Origin: Hyphomonas sp. BRH_c22
Lineage (GTDB): Bacteria; Pseudomonadota; Alphaproteobacteria; Caulobacterales; Hyphomonadaceae
NCBI RefSeq assembly: GCF_000961795.1
Contig: NZ_LADU01000117.1
Location: forward strand, 1 to 34,778
DNA length: 34,778 nt
Direction: 5' to 3'
Shown: one piece after another, positions 24,866 to 33,501 of the stretch
How positions within the stretch are numbered: position 1 is the first letter of the stretch
Layout: the number at the start of each line of letters is the position of its first letter
Program-made: the position numbers and the translations under genes
Notes under the pieces: model-generated
Told to the model about the DNA's origin: nothing
What the model saw: only the letters and a program-made list of their open reading frames with translations
Database searches by the model: none

Positions 24866-25174
24866 ATGCGCCACATAATCCTTTCAATCGCGGCGCTGAC
24901 CACGCTTGGATCCTGTAGCGGCAACAGCGATCACAAGGCCCTTGTGGCCGCCTGCACGGCCGATGGCGAAAGCGCCGAAACCTGTTCGTGCATCGCCGAT
25001 GCAATGGAGGCCAAGCTCGATCCTGACCTGTTCAAGCGCACGGCCCAGTCGATCGGGCGCGAAAAGCGCGATGTCGAAGCCTTCGTTACCTCGCTGACCG
25101 GTGAAGAGCAGATGCAGTTTGCCAGCGTCGTGAGCGACATGTTCACCTGCAAACTGTCGCCGCCAAAGGAGTAA
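24866..25174 (+). CDS. Small lipoprotein with conserved-looking cysteines
   Basis: 102 residues. A hydrophobic N-terminus ends in the lipobox LGSC with Cys17 as the lipidated residue, so it is a periplasm-facing lipoprotein. The mature part has four further cysteines (AACTADG, ETCSC and FTC), which may form two disulfides. The rest is an alpha-helical acidic domain. GGAG lies eight bases before the ATG. I do not recognise the family. It stands between a phosphatase and small membrane-protein genes, which gives no clear role. Confidence 0.75.
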   Translation: MRHIILSIAALTTLGSCSGNSDHKALVAACTADGESAETCSCIADAMEAKLDPDLFKRTAQSIGREKRDVEAFVTSLTGEEQMQFASVVSDMFTCKLSPPKE

Positions 25175-25300
25175 GGGGACGCGGCCGGACTGGTGCAAAT
25201 TCGCACCGGCCCGCAAGCGAGTTTCGTTTCATACGTGTAATCGCGTGACGGCGCGCTTTTATCCGCCTAAATTCGGCTTCGAAACAGGAAGGGGACACCC

Positions 25301-25576
25301 ATGAAGTTCTTAATCATCAACAGTTTCCGTATCATGGTCTACGTGGCATATATTGCGATCATTGTCGGGGGCATCGCGCTCGGCCTCTACAACAAGGGCG
25401 AATTCAGCAACGAGATGCTCGGCCTGGCCGGCGGACTGGCCCAGGTGGCGGACTTCGCCATCTTCACCGCGGCCGGCTGGATTGCTGCCAGCCTTGTCTG
25501 CGGCCTGATCGTTACGCTGATGGACATTCGCGACGATATCAATGACCGCCTGCCGGACGCGCGCCGCGACGACTGA
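25301..25576 (+). CDS. Small two-helix membrane protein, unknown
   Basis: 91 residues with two hydrophobic segments at about residues 9-28 and 50-73, and a charged tail DIRDDINDRLPDARRDD. AGGAAGGGGA lies just upstream of the ATG, so it is probably well translated. I do not recognise the family. It is followed by a terminator hairpin, so it is likely a single-gene transcript. Confidence 0.7.
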   Translation: MKFLIINSFRIMVYVAYIAIIVGGIALGLYNKGEFSNEMLGLAGGLAQVADFAIFTAAGWIAASLVCGLIVTLMDIRDDINDRLPDARRDD

Positions 25577-25605
25577 CCGGCCGATGAAACCGAGGAAATC
25601 ATGTA

Positions 25606-25636
25606 ATGCCGCCGGGAATCACCGGCGGCATTTTTT
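25606..25636 (+). terminator. Rho-independent terminator or attenuator before the MAPEG gene
   Basis: A ten-base-pair stem (25606-25615 with 25622-25631), six-base loop and a T run to 25636. It lies 30 bases after the upstream stop, and only 16 bases before the ATG of the MAPEG gene. Confidence 0.85.
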
Positions 25637-25652
25637 CTGGAAGGACTGAAAC

Positions 25653-26039
25653 ATGCCACCCCTGGAAGCTGCTGCCGTCTATATCGGCATCAACATATTG
25701 CTGCTGATCTACCTGTCGTCGCGTGTCGTCTTCGTGCGCCGATCGGCCCAGATTTCGATCGGACATGGCGGCAATGCCGAACTGGAACTGCGCACCCGCA
25801 CGCATGGCAATGCGTCCGAATATATCCCGGCCATGATGGTCGGCCTTGTGACGGCGGCCTATATGGGCATCCCGGCGCTGTGGATCCACATTCTGGGCGC
25901 CACGTTCACGTTTGGCCGCATTCTGCACGCCATCGGGCTGTCGCGGACGATCCTGCCGGCCCGCGCGGCCGGCATGCTGCTGACATGGATCCCCCTTGTC
26001 GGGATCGCAGGCATGCTGATTTATCACGGGCTTGCCTGA
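25653..26039 (+). CDS. MAPEG family membrane protein
   Basis: 128 residues with about four membrane helices. RTRTHGNASEYIPAMMVG holds the R-x-x-x-x-G-N-x-x-E-Y motif of MAPEG proteins (membrane-associated eicosanoid/glutathione enzymes). Bacterial members are inner-membrane proteins that often show glutathione transferase or peroxidase activity, though activity here is not demonstrated. GGAAGG lies seven to twelve bases before the ATG, directly after the T run of a terminator hairpin, so its expression may depend on read-through or on a promoter overlapping the hairpin. Confidence 0.9.
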   Translation: MPPLEAAAVYIGINILLLIYLSSRVVFVRRSAQISIGHGGNAELELRTRTHGNASEYIPAMMVGLVTAAYMGIPALWIHILGATFTFGRILHAIGLSRTILPARAAGMLLTWIPLVGIAGMLIYHGLA

Positions 26040-26083
26040 TTTGAGCAGTTGCACGGCCCGGCGGGGCGGTCCATTTAGCCGGT

Positions 26084-27430
26084 ATGGCTGAATTCAAGAC
26101 TCCACCGGCTGAATTGCTCGCCGGTCTCATCGACCAGTGCCTGAAGGCAGGCGCCGACGCTGCGGATGCCCGTATCGGCGCGGCAGAGGGCGTCAGCGTC
26201 TCTGTCCGCGACGGCAGGATGGAAAGCATCGAGCGCGAAGAGAGCACGAACGTGGCCCTGCGCTGCCTGTTCGGCAAGCGCCAGGCGCATGTCTCCGGCT
26301 CCGATCTCTCGACCGAAGGCCTCCACGCCCTCGCCACGCGCTGCGCCGCCATGGCCCGCGCCGTGCCGGAAGACGAATATTGCGGCCTCCCGGACGCCAG
26401 CGAACTGGCCACAGGTCAGCTCGACATGGACCTGACCGGCGAGCCGGAGATTTCGGCCGAGACGCTGGAGCAGGAATCGCTGGCCGCCGAGGCTGCGGCC
26501 CTGGCCGTGAAGGGTATCAAGACAGTGGCGGGCTGCGGCGCCTCGTGGAACCGTTCCTCGCGCTGGGTCGCCGCGTCTAACGGCTTTTCCGCTTACAAGA
26601 CCGGCACGAGCACCAGCCTCGGCCTCGCCTCGGTTGCCGAAAAAGACGGCGCCATGGAGCGCGATTATGAAAGCTGGTCCGTCCGCCGCACGATTGACCG
26701 CCCCAGCGCCGAAACCATCGGCCGCACGGCGGGCGAGCGCACGATTGCGCGTCTCGGTGCCCGCAAGCTGGAAACCCGGAAAGCGGCGGTCCTGTATGAC
26801 CGGCGCGTGTCCGGCGGCCTGATCGGCGCGCTGATGAGCGCGATTTCCGGCCCGTCCATCGCGCGCGGTGTCAGCTTCCTGAAGGACCGGATGGACACAC
26901 AGGTCTTTGCGAAGGGCGTCAACGTGATCGACAATCCGTTCCGGCCCATGGGCATGGGCTCGCGCTGCCATGATGGCGAAGGCCTGCCCGTCAAGGAAAC
27001 CTACCTGATCGAGGATGGCCGTCTCACCGAATGGCTTCTGAATGGTGCGTCTGCGCGCCAGCTGGGCCTTAAGCCCAATGGCTTTGCCGCCCTCGGATTT
27101 GGCGATCCGCCCGGCGTCACCACGTCGAACCTCTATCTGCAGGCGGGTGAGAAAACGCCTGCCGAACTGATGGCACAGGCCGGAGAGGGCCTGCTCGTCA
27201 CCGACATGTTCGGCCCGTCGATCAATCCGAATACGGGCGACTATTCCGTCGGCGTCGCCGGGTTCTGGTTCGAAAATGGCGAGATTGCCTATCCCGTATC
27301 GGAAGTGACGATTGCAGGTGACCTGCCAGCCATCTTCGCGCGCCTGATCCCCGCCTCCGACCTCGAATTCCGCGGCACGCGCGATGCGCCCAGCATCCTT
27401 GTCGAGGACATGAGCCTTGCCGGCAGCTGA
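26084..27430 (+). CDS. pmbA: TldD/PmbA family metallopeptidase, PmbA (TldE) type
   Basis: 448 residues. Signs include RDGRMESIEREESTNVALRCLFGKRQA at the N-terminus, then VLYDRRVSGGLIGALMSAISG, GMGSRCHDGEGLPVKETYLIEDGRLTEWLLNGASARQLG, and the C-terminal VTDMFGPSINPNTGDYSVGVAGFWFENGEIAYPVSEVTIAG. PmbA pairs with TldD as a peptidase acting on unfolded peptides and some modified peptides such as microcins. The HExxxH of TldD is absent, so it is the PmbA side of the pair. It overlaps the TTG start of the phosphatase fusion by 14 bases. No clear ribosome site is seen at its ATG. Confidence 0.93.
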   Translation: MAEFKTPPAELLAGLIDQCLKAGADAADARIGAAEGVSVSVRDGRMESIEREESTNVALRCLFGKRQAHVSGSDLSTEGLHALATRCAAMARAVPEDEYCGLPDASELATGQLDMDLTGEPEISAETLEQESLAAEAAALAVKGIKTVAGCGASWNRSSRWVAASNGFSAYKTGTSTSLGLASVAEKDGAMERDYESWSVRRTIDRPSAETIGRTAGERTIARLGARKLETRKAAVLYDRRVSGGLIGALMSAISGPSIARGVSFLKDRMDTQVFAKGVNVIDNPFRPMGMGSRCHDGEGLPVKETYLIEDGRLTEWLLNGASARQLGLKPNGFAALGFGDPPGVTTSNLYLQAGEKTPAELMAQAGEGLLVTDMFGPSINPNTGDYSVGVAGFWFENGEIAYPVSEVTIAGDLPAIFARLIPASDLEFRGTRDAPSILVEDMSLAGS

Positions 27431-28541
27431 ACGCACGCTGGTCGAAGACCTGGTGACCCTGCGCAGCCTTGCCATAGAGGCTGGGCAGCTGGCGCTGTCC
27501 TACATTCTGGAAGGCCAGTCGGCCCGCGCCTGGGAAAAGACGGGCGGCAGCCCGGTCACCGAGGCCGACATGGCCGTCAACCAGCTCTGCGATCTGCGCC
27601 TGTCGGCTTCGCGGCCTGAATATGGCTGGCTGTCGGAAGAGACGCTGGATGATCCCGCCGCACGCCAGAAGGACCGCTGCTGGGTTGTCGACCCGATTGA
27701 CGGCACGCGCGCCTTCATGCGCGGCGACCCGAACTGGTGTGTCGGCCTGGCAATCGTCGAGGCCGGCCAGGCGGTTGCGGGTGTGCTATACGCTCCGGCG
27801 CTCGGCCAGCTCTACGAGGCGCGTATCGGCGGCGGCGCTTATCTCAACGGCAACCTGATCCGTGTGTCGGAATGCGGAACGGAAGCCGGATGCCGCCTGA
27901 TCGCGGCCGAGGAAATGCTCAATCACAAGGGCTGGCCCGAGCCGTGGCCCGCCCTCACCGTGCCGCGCCCCCGGCCCAATTCCACCCTCCTGCGCATGGC
28001 CTTTGTCGCCTCGGGCGCGTGGGACGCGACCCTCGTGCTCAGCCATAAGTCGGACTGGGACCTCGCGGCAGGGACCATTCTGGTCCATGAAGCGGGCGGC
28101 GTGGCGACGACACACCGGGGCGAGCCGCTGCACTTCAATCGCACCATTCCTGCACAGCGCAGCATCATCGCGTCTGGAAAACGCCTGCATCCTCTGTTAG
28201 TGCGCCGGTCAGGATTTGTGGATATACCTGACCCACAGGACAAGGCGGCCCCGGCCGCAGCAACAGTCAAAACGGAGCCAGTCAAAATGGGTGATGCCCC
28301 AAAGGCCGGAAAACAGCTGCTTCACATCGTGTTCGGCGGTGAACTGAAAGACGTGCGGGAAGTCGAATTCGAAGACCTCTCGAAAATGGATTTCGTTGGC
28401 GCGTTTGCCAGCTACAAGGAAGCCTATGACGCGTGGAAGGCTGCTGCCCACCGTACGGTCGATCATGCCGAAACGCGCTATTTCATCCTCCATGCCCACC
28501 GGCTGCTCGACCCGGAGACGGGGGAACACCATAACGTCTGA
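27417..28541 (+). CDS. cysQ: CysQ/inositol monophosphatase-type phosphatase fused to DUF4170
   Basis: 374 residues, longer than the family's usual 260-270. Residues 1-260 are an IMPase-fold phosphatase: SEET, VDPIDGTRAFMRGDPNWCVGLAI (metal-binding DPIDGT) and WDLAAGTILVHEAGG. Related enzymes hydrolyse 3'(2'),5'-bisphosphate nucleotides (PAP), recycling sulfation by-products. A low-complexity Ala/Pro linker follows. Residues 290-374 are DUF4170 (LLHIVFGGELKDVREVEFEDL, ETRYFILHAHRLLDPETG), elsewhere in alphaproteobacteria a separate gene just downstream. The start is the TTG at 27417 with GAGGA eight bases upstream, overlapping pmbA; a GTG at 27453 is possible. An internal ATG at 28287 with its own GGAG would restore free DUF4170. 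Confidence 0.88.
   Translation: MPAAERTLVEDLVTLRSLAIEAGQLALSYILEGQSARAWEKTGGSPVTEADMAVNQLCDLRLSASRPEYGWLSEETLDDPAARQKDRCWVVDPIDGTRAFMRGDPNWCVGLAIVEAGQAVAGVLYAPALGQLYEARIGGGAYLNGNLIRVSECGTEAGCRLIAAEEMLNHKGWPEPWPALTVPRPRPNSTLLRMAFVASGAWDATLVLSHKSDWDLAAGTILVHEAGGVATTHRGEPLHFNRTIPAQRSIIASGKRLHPLLVRRSGFVDIPDPQDKAAPAAATVKTEPVKMGDAPKAGKQLLHIVFGGELKDVREVEFEDLSKMDFVGAFASYKEAYDAWKAAAHRTVDHAETRYFILHAHRLLDPETGEHHNV
28274..28289 (+). promoter_or_regulatory. Internal ribosome site and ATG for separate DUF4170 translation
   Basis: Within the fused gene, GGAG at 28274-28277 lies nine bases before an in-frame ATG at 28287, just where the DUF4170 domain begins. It looks like the start signal of a formerly separate gene and may still yield an 84-residue DUF4170 protein. 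Confidence 0.5.
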
Positions 28542-28554
28542 CCGCGCCAAACCG

Positions 28555-30303
28555 GTGCGCCGTTCCGGCGCCCTGACGCGTCTTGGCAGGGAGCGGTTCG
28601 CCGCGCACTGGCGGTGGTTCGCGGCAGGCACGCTGTGCGCCGCGCTGACCTCGATTGCGGCGGCCTCCTACGGTTATCTCCTGAAACTCGTGGTCGAGGG
28701 GCTCGAAGCGCTTGCCGGGCCTGACAAGGCCACCGTTCCCACCAGCCTCTGGTGGCTGATCGCGATCATCGGCGTCGCGGCCATTGTCCGCTCGCTCGCC
28801 CTCTATGGCATGACCATCTTCAACAATACCGGCGTGCAGCGGGCGATCGTCGATATCCAGCAGGACCAGTTCGGTTCCCTGACGGATGGCGACTATGCAC
28901 GCATCGCGGCGGAAGCCTCCGGCGGCTTCGTTTCGCGCTTCATCAATGACGTGAATGCCCTGCGCGATGCCGGCCTGCGCATCGCCAACAACCTCACCAA
29001 GGGCGTGCTGACGGTCATCGGCGTGTTCATCACCATGCTCGTGATGGACTGGAAGCTGACCCTTGTCCTGCTGGTGATCTACCCTATCGCCTTCGCGCCC
29101 GTGCTCGCCCTCGGCAACCGCGTGCGTAGACGCTCGCGCCAGTCGCAGCAGCAGATCGGCGAAGTCACCTCCCTCTTGGGAGAGGCCTTCCAGTCGGCCC
29201 GCGTGGTCAAGGCCTATGGCCTCGAAGACTACCAGAAGGCCCGCGCGGCGAAGGGTTTCCGCGAACGCTCGCGCCTCTTCCTCAAGGTGCTGACAGACCG
29301 CGCCGCCGTCGATCCGATCCTCGAGATCACCGGCGGGCTCGCGCTTGTCGGCATCCTTGCGCTGACCGCCTGGCGCATCGCGCAGGGCGATACGTCGCTC
29401 GGTAATTTCGTCGGCATCATCGGCGCCATTGCCGTCGCTGCGCCGGAACTGCGCGCGCTCGGCACCTTGAACTCGGTAGCGCAGGAAGGCGGCGCGGCGG
29501 CCGACCGCGTGTTCGAGATCACCGACGCGGCACCCGAGATCGCTGACTCTCCCGGCGCCGGGCCCATGGCCAAAGTCACCGGCGCCATCGCCTTCGACAA
29601 TGTGCGCTTTGCCTATCCCGATGGCACGGAAGCCCTGAAGGGCCTCTCCTTCACCGCTGCCCCGGGTGAGACGATTGCGCTGGTCGGCCCGTCCGGCGCT
29701 GGCAAGTCCACCGTGTTCAACCTTCTCCTGCGGCTCTACGACCCTACCGGCGGCACAGTCTCCGTAGACGGAACGAATGTGCGTGATGTCAGCGGGGCCA
29801 GCCTGCGCGCAAGCATGGGCCTCGTCGCACAGGACGCGGCCCTATTCGACGACACGATCCGCGCCAATATCGCGCTGGGCCGGCTTGGTGCCAGCGATGA
29901 AGAAATCGAGGCAGCTGCAAAAGCGGCCAATGCTCACGAATTCATCCGTGCACTGCCGGGCACCTATGATGCCCCGGCGGGCGAAATGGGACGCAACCTG
30001 TCAGGCGGCCAGCGCCAGCGCGTTGCACTTGCCCGCGCCATCCTGCGCGGCGCGCCGATCCTGCTGCTGGACGAGGCCACATCCGCCCTCGACGCCGAAA
30101 GCGAGGCCAAGGTGCAGGACGCGCTCGCGAAATTCGCCACTGGCCGCACCACGCTGATCATCGCCCACCGCCTGTCCACCGTGCGCGCCGCCGACCGCAT
30201 CATCGTCATGGAAGATGGCCGCGCGGTCGAGGACGGCACCCATGCGGTCCTGATGGACAAGAACGGCGCCTATCGCAGGTTGGTGGACCTGCAGCTCAGC
30301 TAA
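28555..30303 (+). CDS. ABC exporter, fused membrane and ATPase domains (MsbA-like)
   Basis: About 582 residues in one chain. The N-terminal half has about six hydrophobic spans, including WFAAGTLCAALTSIAAASYGYLL and LTLVLLVIYPIAFAPVLAL. The ATPase half has Walker A GPSGAGKST, Q-loop GLVAQDAALFDDT, signature LSGGQRQR, Walker B ILLLDEATSALD and H-loop AHRLST. This is the homodimeric exporter type of lipid A flippase MsbA or multidrug exporters; substrate not decidable. The start is unclear: GTG at 28555 is the first standard start after the upstream stop, but ATG 28492 overlaps the phosphatase fusion by 50 bases, and an ATA at 28531 would fit homologous N-termini better. It directly follows the CysQ-DUF4170 gene and is likely co-transcribed. 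Confidence 0.9.
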   Translation: MRRSGALTRLGRERFAAHWRWFAAGTLCAALTSIAAASYGYLLKLVVEGLEALAGPDKATVPTSLWWLIAIIGVAAIVRSLALYGMTIFNNTGVQRAIVDIQQDQFGSLTDGDYARIAAEASGGFVSRFINDVNALRDAGLRIANNLTKGVLTVIGVFITMLVMDWKLTLVLLVIYPIAFAPVLALGNRVRRRSRQSQQQIGEVTSLLGEAFQSARVVKAYGLEDYQKARAAKGFRERSRLFLKVLTDRAAVDPILEITGGLALVGILALTAWRIAQGDTSLGNFVGIIGAIAVAAPELRALGTLNSVAQEGGAAADRVFEITDAAPEIADSPGAGPMAKVTGAIAFDNVRFAYPDGTEALKGLSFTAAPGETIALVGPSGAGKSTVFNLLLRLYDPTGGTVSVDGTNVRDVSGASLRASMGLVAQDAALFDDTIRANIALGRLGASDEEIEAAAKAANAHEFIRALPGTYDAPAGEMGRNLSGGQRQRVALARAILRGAPILLLDEATSALDAESEAKVQDALAKFATGRTTLIIAHRLSTVRAADRIIVMEDGRAVEDGTHAVLMDKNGAYRRLVDLQLS

Positions 30304-30316
30304 GGGATCGAAGGCG

Positions 30317-30342
30317 CATCCTTTGACTTCGCTCAGGATGAG
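30317..30342. repeat. Intergenic palindromic repeat (CATCCTTTGAC...GCTCAGGATGAG)
   Basis: CATCCTTTGA at 30317-30326 pairs with TCAGGATG at 30333-30340 with one bulged T, around a short loop. The right arm, on the opposite strand, contains CTCATCCTGAGCG, the same 13-mer as at 22605. It lies between the convergent ABC exporter and enoyl-CoA hydratase genes and could act as a weak two-way terminator or mRNA end. Confidence 0.55.
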
Positions 30343-30354
30343 TGCTCCGGCTCC

Positions 30355-31146
30355 TCAATCGCCGGTGAAATCCGGCTTGCGGCCCTTCAGGAATGCGCTG
30401 ACGCCTTCCTTGAAATCATCAGATTGCTGCAGCAGGGCAAAGGCCTCGAGGTCGCGATGCCCCGTCGCACGGGCCAGCGCCAGCGCGGCGACATTCACGT
30501 CCTGCTTCACGCTTTTCAGCGCCGTCGGGGGCAGGGCGGCTGCCGCCTCGGCAATCTCGCGCGCCTTTGCCATGGCCGTGCCTGCGGGAACGACATGGTC
30601 GGCAAGACCCCAGTCCAGCGCCATCGGGGCAGGAATCTTCTCGCACAGCGCCGCAATGCGCTTGGTCCGCGCCGGGCCGACCAGCGCGACGAAGCGCGGG
30701 ATGGATCCCCAGCTCATGTTCATGCCGCGCTCGACTTCGGGCACGTAGAAGGTGGAATTGTCCGCCGCCACGCGCAGGTCGCAGGCCGTTGCCAGGGCCA
30801 CGCCCCCGCCCACGCACCACCCTTCGACCGCACAGATCGTCAGGGCATCGACATCCTCCCATGCCTGGCACATGCGTGGCCCCCGGCGCAGCATCACCCG
30901 CCGCTGGCTCAGCGAGGCTTTCGCCGCCGCCGTGCCGTCCGGGTCTTTCAGGTCGGCGCCCATGCAGAACTGGTCGTCGCGGCCGGTCAGGATGACAGCG
31001 GAAATCTCCGGGCAGTCATGGAAGCCCTGCGCCGTCTCGGTCAGCTGGCGCATCAATTCCTGGCTCAGCGCATTGGCGCGGTTGCCCGTATCGAACCGCA
31101 CGGTCGCAATCCGGCCTTCGCGCGTGACGCTGACAAGGCCGCTCAT
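30355..31146 (-). CDS. Enoyl-CoA hydratase/isomerase (crotonase) family protein
   Basis: 263 residues, typical crotonase length. AVILTGRDDQFCMGADLKD supplies the first oxyanion-hole region, and CAVEGWCVGGGVALATACDLRVAADNSTFYVPEVERGM the second, with GGG instead of the usual GGG/GAG variants. GPARTKRIAALCEKI, then WGLADHVVP, also fits. It would act on an acyl-CoA double bond or ring. The substrate is unknown; the catalytic glutamates are not clearly placed, so isomerase or hydrolase activity is possible. Its ATG is immediately adjacent to the stop of the upstream DsbA-like gene, so they are one operon. Confidence 0.92.
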   Translation of the reverse strand: MSGLVSVTREGRIATVRFDTGNRANALSQELMRQLTETAQGFHDCPEISAVILTGRDDQFCMGADLKDPDGTAAAKASLSQRRVMLRRGPRMCQAWEDVDALTICAVEGWCVGGGVALATACDLRVAADNSTFYVPEVERGMNMSWGSIPRFVALVGPARTKRIAALCEKIPAPMALDWGLADHVVPAGTAMAKAREIAEAAAALPPTALKSVKQDVNVAALALARATGHRDLEAFALLQQSDDFKEGVSAFLKGRKPDFTGD

Positions 31147-31821
31147 TCAGGCGTCGCCTGCCTTGCGTTCCTGCGGCAGCTGCGCGGCTGCATGCTGAAG
31201 GAATTTTGCCAGTTTCTCCGCGCTCTCCGCGCCCTGCACGGCCACCGCGCGATTGGCGATATAGGTCGGCACGCCGCTGACGCCCATCTGGCGGAAGGCC
31301 TCGGCCTCCTCGCGCACATTCGCCACATCGGCATCGGTCTTCAGCAGGTCGGCCACGATCTCCGCATCAAGCCCGATCTCGCGGGCGATATCGACCAGGA
31401 CCTCATGGTCGCCAATGTCGCGTCCATCCTCGAAGAAGGCCTTGAACAGGGCTTCCTTGGCCGCCGCGCCCTTGTCCTGGCCCTGCGCCCAGCGCACGAT
31501 TCGGTGCGCATCGAAACTGCTCGGCCGGCGGGTGATCCTGTCGAACTGATAGGGAATGCCCTCGGCCGCGCCATAGTCGATCAGGGCCTGGCGCATCTGG
31601 CCGGATCGTTCACGGCTCTCATCCGAACCGCCGAACTTCTCCTTCATGTATTCCTTGTAGTCGACACCCGCCGCCGGGATCGTCGGGTCCAGCTCGAACG
31701 GCCGGAACACGAGCTGCACGTCGACCTCGGGAGCGAGCTTTCGCGCCGCCTCGATCCTGCGAAGACCCAGCCAGCACCACGGGCAGACCAGGTCCGAAAC
31801 CATTTCCACAACAACTGTCAT
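31147..31821 (-). CDS. DsbA family oxidoreductase (FrnE-like)
   Basis: 224 residues without a signal peptide, so cytoplasmic. The CxxC active site is C13-P-W-C16 in SDLVCPWCWLGLRR, then FRPFELDP, RRPSSFDAHRIVRWA and the C-terminal GVSGVPTYIANRAVAVQG with the cis-proline. This is the FrnE/2-hydroxychromene-2-carboxylate isomerase branch of the thioredoxin-like DsbA family, which handles disulfide or polyketide-related chemistry. Its stop touches the start of the enoyl-CoA hydratase gene with no gap, indicating coupling. Confidence 0.92.
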   Translation of the reverse strand: MTVVVEMVSDLVCPWCWLGLRRIEAARKLAPEVDVQLVFRPFELDPTIPAAGVDYKEYMKEKFGGSDESRERSGQMRQALIDYGAAEGIPYQFDRITRRPSSFDAHRIVRWAQGQDKGAAAKEALFKAFFEDGRDIGDHEVLVDIAREIGLDAEIVADLLKTDADVANVREEAEAFRQMGVSGVPTYIANRAVAVQGAESAEKLAKFLQHAAAQLPQERKAGDA

Positions 31822-31894
31822 GCACCCAGCCTAAGCGTGCTGCCGCTGCCACGCAACCGGGGCAACAAGATGTAATCGGGCTGCAAGCCGGAAC

Positions 31895-32166
31895 TTATTT
31901 CTTTCGCCCGCCCAGAACGGCCACCAGTTCCTCCACTTTTTCGCGCCGTGCATCCATGTCATCGTCCTTGAGCGCGTGGTCCACGCAGGTCGCAATATGG
32001 TCGTCGAGGATCAGACCTTCGAGGCCTATGAGTGCCGCCTTGATCGCCTGCACCTGCCGGACGATATCGATGCAATATCGGTCGTCGGCCACCATCTTGG
32101 CGACGCCTCGCACCTGCCCTTCGATCCGGGCGAGCCGCTTGGCGGCGGCATCTCTGGTTTGCGTTT

Positions 32167-32170
<4 letters not shown>
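31895..32170 (-). CDS. csoR: CsoR/RcnR family metal-sensing repressor, likely Cu(I)
   Basis: 91 residues. RLARIEGQVRGVAKMVADDRYCIDIVRQVQAIKAAL is the family signature. The metal ligands read Cys33, His58 and Cys62 (YC, then DHIATC), the C-H-C set of copper-sensing CsoR rather than the H-C-H-H of nickel/cobalt RcnR. It would release its operator when Cu(I) binds. It is the last gene of a minus-strand operon after the copper ATPase copA and an APC permease, overlapping the permease by four bases (ATGA). This supports copper regulation of the whole operon, whose promoter lies outside the window. Confidence 0.93.

Positions 32171-33500
<1,330 letters not shown>

Positions 33501-33501
<1 letters not shown>

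Noticed and set aside
26075..27475. A 466-codon minus-strand open frame opposite pmbA
   Set aside because: It is antisense to a clear PmbA protein and carries no domain.
30424..31875. A 483-codon plus-strand open frame across the enoyl-CoA hydratase and DsbA-like genes
   Set aside because: It crosses two real minus-strand genes and their junction and has no recognisable protein features.
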